Assembly (NCBI RefSeq): GCF_015207245.1
Contig: NZ_JADEXF010000255.1
Span: 1 to 6,009 of the forward strand
DNA from: Nostoc cf. edaphicum LEGE 07299
Lineage (GTDB): Bacteria; Cyanobacteriota; Cyanobacteriia; Cyanobacteriales; Nostocaceae
Direction of reading: 5' to 3'
DNA length: 6,009 nucleotides
Below the pieces are notes generated by a model. The model made no database searches. It was not told where the DNA came from and saw nothing but the letters and a program-made list of their open reading frames with translations. Each line of letters begins with the position of its first letter. The first letter of the stretch is position 1. Below are positions 5,332 through 6,009 of the stretch, one piece after another. A program made the position numbers and the translations under genes.

Positions 5332-5841
5332 ATGAATTACCTTGTTGCCGTATTACCAGACCGCATTCAAGCCGAAGCTGCTTATTTAGCTTTAGAAAAA
5401 GAAGGCATAAACAGTACTATTTTGGGGAGGGGGTATAAAACGGCTGACGAGTTTGGTTTAATTGACCCCAAAGACCAAGCTAAAAAACAAGCAAAACTGA
5501 TGGCAACCTGGCTGATACCATTTGGCTTTTTTGCAGGTTTTACATTCAGCCTCATTACTGGTTTAGATACTTTTGCCTGGGCGGGTGAAGTTGGCAATCA
5601 CATTGTTGGTGGACTGCTGGGTGCTGCTAGTGGTGCGATGGGTGGTGTGTTTGTCGGTGGCGGAGTCGGTTTACTTGTAGGTGGTGGTGATGCTTTACCT
5701 TATCGCAACCGCTTAGATGCAGGTAAATATTTAGTAGCTGTTCAAGGTTCTGAAACTCTTACTCGCCAAGCAACCAAAATATTACGTCAGTTCGATCCAG
5801 AAAATATCCAAGGTTATGCCGACACAAATACTGTGTATTGA
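5332..5841 (+). CDS. Uncharacterised membrane protein with glycine-zipper hairpin, 169 residues
   Basis: I do not recognise a named family. Residues 1-55 are soluble: MNYLVAVLPD then a helix (EAAYLALEKEGI) and a charged linker (DPKDQAKKQAK). Residues about 58-78 are a first membrane segment (TWLIPFGFFAGFTFSLITGL) and about 91-118 a second, very Gly-rich one. In it, glycines 93, 97, 101, 105, 109, 113 and 117 are spaced exactly four apart, a continuous glycine zipper suited to tight helix packing. The C-terminal part (about 130-169) starts KYLVAVQGSE and continues with a helix (TRQATKILRQF), mirroring the N-terminal strand-helix; YLVAV occurs at both 3-7 and 133-137. I infer a small alpha/beta domain split by a membrane hairpin, with both ends on the same side, probably cytosolic. 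No signal peptide and no cysteine are present. The start is the first ATG; no Shine-Dalgarno sequence is evident. It may have a sensor, stress or scaffold role, but none can be shown. Confidence 0.85.
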   Translation: MNYLVAVLPDRIQAEAAYLALEKEGINSTILGRGYKTADEFGLIDPKDQAKKQAKLMATWLIPFGFFAGFTFSLITGLDTFAWAGEVGNHIVGGLLGAASGAMGGVFVGGGVGLLVGGGDALPYRNRLDAGKYLVAVQGSETLTRQATKILRQFDPENIQGYADTNTVY

Positions 5842-5858
5842 ATAAATCATAGTTTACA

Positions 5859-5922
5859 GATCGCGACACAGCGGCTTGAGTTACTTTCCTCTTCTTGGAA
5901 GATAGCGTAAGCCGCTGCGATC
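5859..5922. repeat. Intergenic inverted repeat ending in HIP1
   Basis: AGCGGCTT (5870-5877) pairs with AAGCCGCT (5909-5916). Outside it GATCGC (5859-5864) pairs with GCGATC (5917-5922), with a five-base bulge GACAC on the left. The right side carries a full HIP1 octamer at 5917-5924; the left has a decayed GATCGCGA. Inside, TTCC (5886-5889) and GGAA (5897-5900) could add a small inner stem. It begins 18 bp after the stop codon and lacks a T tract, so it resembles a palindromic dispersed element more than an ordinary terminator, although it could end transcription. Confidence 0.65.
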
Positions 5923-5946
5923 GCAAACAAATCTTCAGTAGAAAGG

Positions 5947-6009
5947 CTAACCCAATCTGACAAGAACCGTAGAAATGGGAATTAAAGCTAGAATCAGGAT
6001 AGTTATAGC
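5947..6009 (-). CDS. Possible C-terminus of a hydrophobic protein, cut by window edge
   Basis: Reading the - strand from the edge gives 20 residues (AITILILALIPISTVLV then RLG) to a TAG at 5949-5947. The run looks like a single membrane helix with a short basic end, as in small photosynthetic membrane proteins or the last helix of a larger one. If real, it would converge with the 169-residue membrane protein gene, with the inverted repeat at 5859-5922 between the two ends. Evidence is only hydrophobicity over 20 codons in AT-rich DNA, so chance is a serious alternative. A competing + strand ATG at 5975 (MGIKARIRIVI) overlaps it. Confidence 0.25.
   Translation of the reverse strand, partial: AITILILALIPISTVLVRLG

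Noticed and set aside
5382..5597. - strand open frame inside the membrane-protein gene
   Set aside because: Shadow of the + strand gene; no initiation signal and no recognisable sequence.

Overview
The window comes from a cyanobacterium, most likely a filamentous, heterocyst-forming one of the Nostoc/Anabaena type. The evidence is a canonical circadian-clock kaiB-kaiC pair, a TolC-type outer-membrane gene directly downstream (the order I recall for kaiABC-hgdD, alr2884-alr2887, in Anabaena sp. PCC 7120), four copies of the cyanobacterial HIP1 octamer GCGATCGC, moderately AT-rich DNA, and intergenic hairpins resembling dispersed repeats of Nostocales. The assignment to heterocyst formers rests on remembered synteny and is an inference.

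Layout. All confident genes are on the + strand. Positions 1-263 hold the 3' part of kaiB, cut by the window edge. kaiC (340-1902) follows after 76 bp and is complete, with both ATPase domains and the Ser431/Thr432 phosphorylation pair. A 103-bp spacer with a 21-bp near-perfect direct repeat leads to a TolC-family outer-membrane efflux gene (2006-4219), probably hgdD. It carries a long Pro/Thr-rich N-terminal extension with a 51-bp coding repeat. A 33-codon ORF of doubtful status and a very strong 20-bp-stem terminator (4335-4380) close this block. An intergenic region of about 295 bp (4381-4675) holds an 18-bp palindrome built on HIP1, a small dispersed-repeat-like hairpin and a weak promoter candidate. 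Next comes a 125-residue conserved-type protein of unknown function (4676-5053). A second intergenic stretch (5054-5331) contains several hairpins, one of which resembles a Nostoc interspersed repeat. A 169-residue membrane protein follows (5332-5841), with a glycine-zipper hairpin between two similar soluble halves. The end of the window has a palindromic stem ending in HIP1 and, on the - strand, a possible C-terminus of a hydrophobic protein.

How they work together. KaiB and KaiC, with KaiA (expected just upstream, outside the window), form the post-translational circadian oscillator. The TolC homologue is the outer-membrane exit duct of tripartite exporters; in Anabaena HgdD works with the DevBCA ABC exporter to place the heterocyst glycolipid layer. 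Nothing in the sequence shows a mechanistic link between clock and exporter beyond adjacency and shared orientation. The last two genes have no assigned function.

I see no tRNA, rRNA, CRISPR array, transposase or phage gene. The window is mostly ordinary core chromosome; the less explained parts are the repeats in the spacers, the TolC N-terminal extension and the two uncharacterised proteins.
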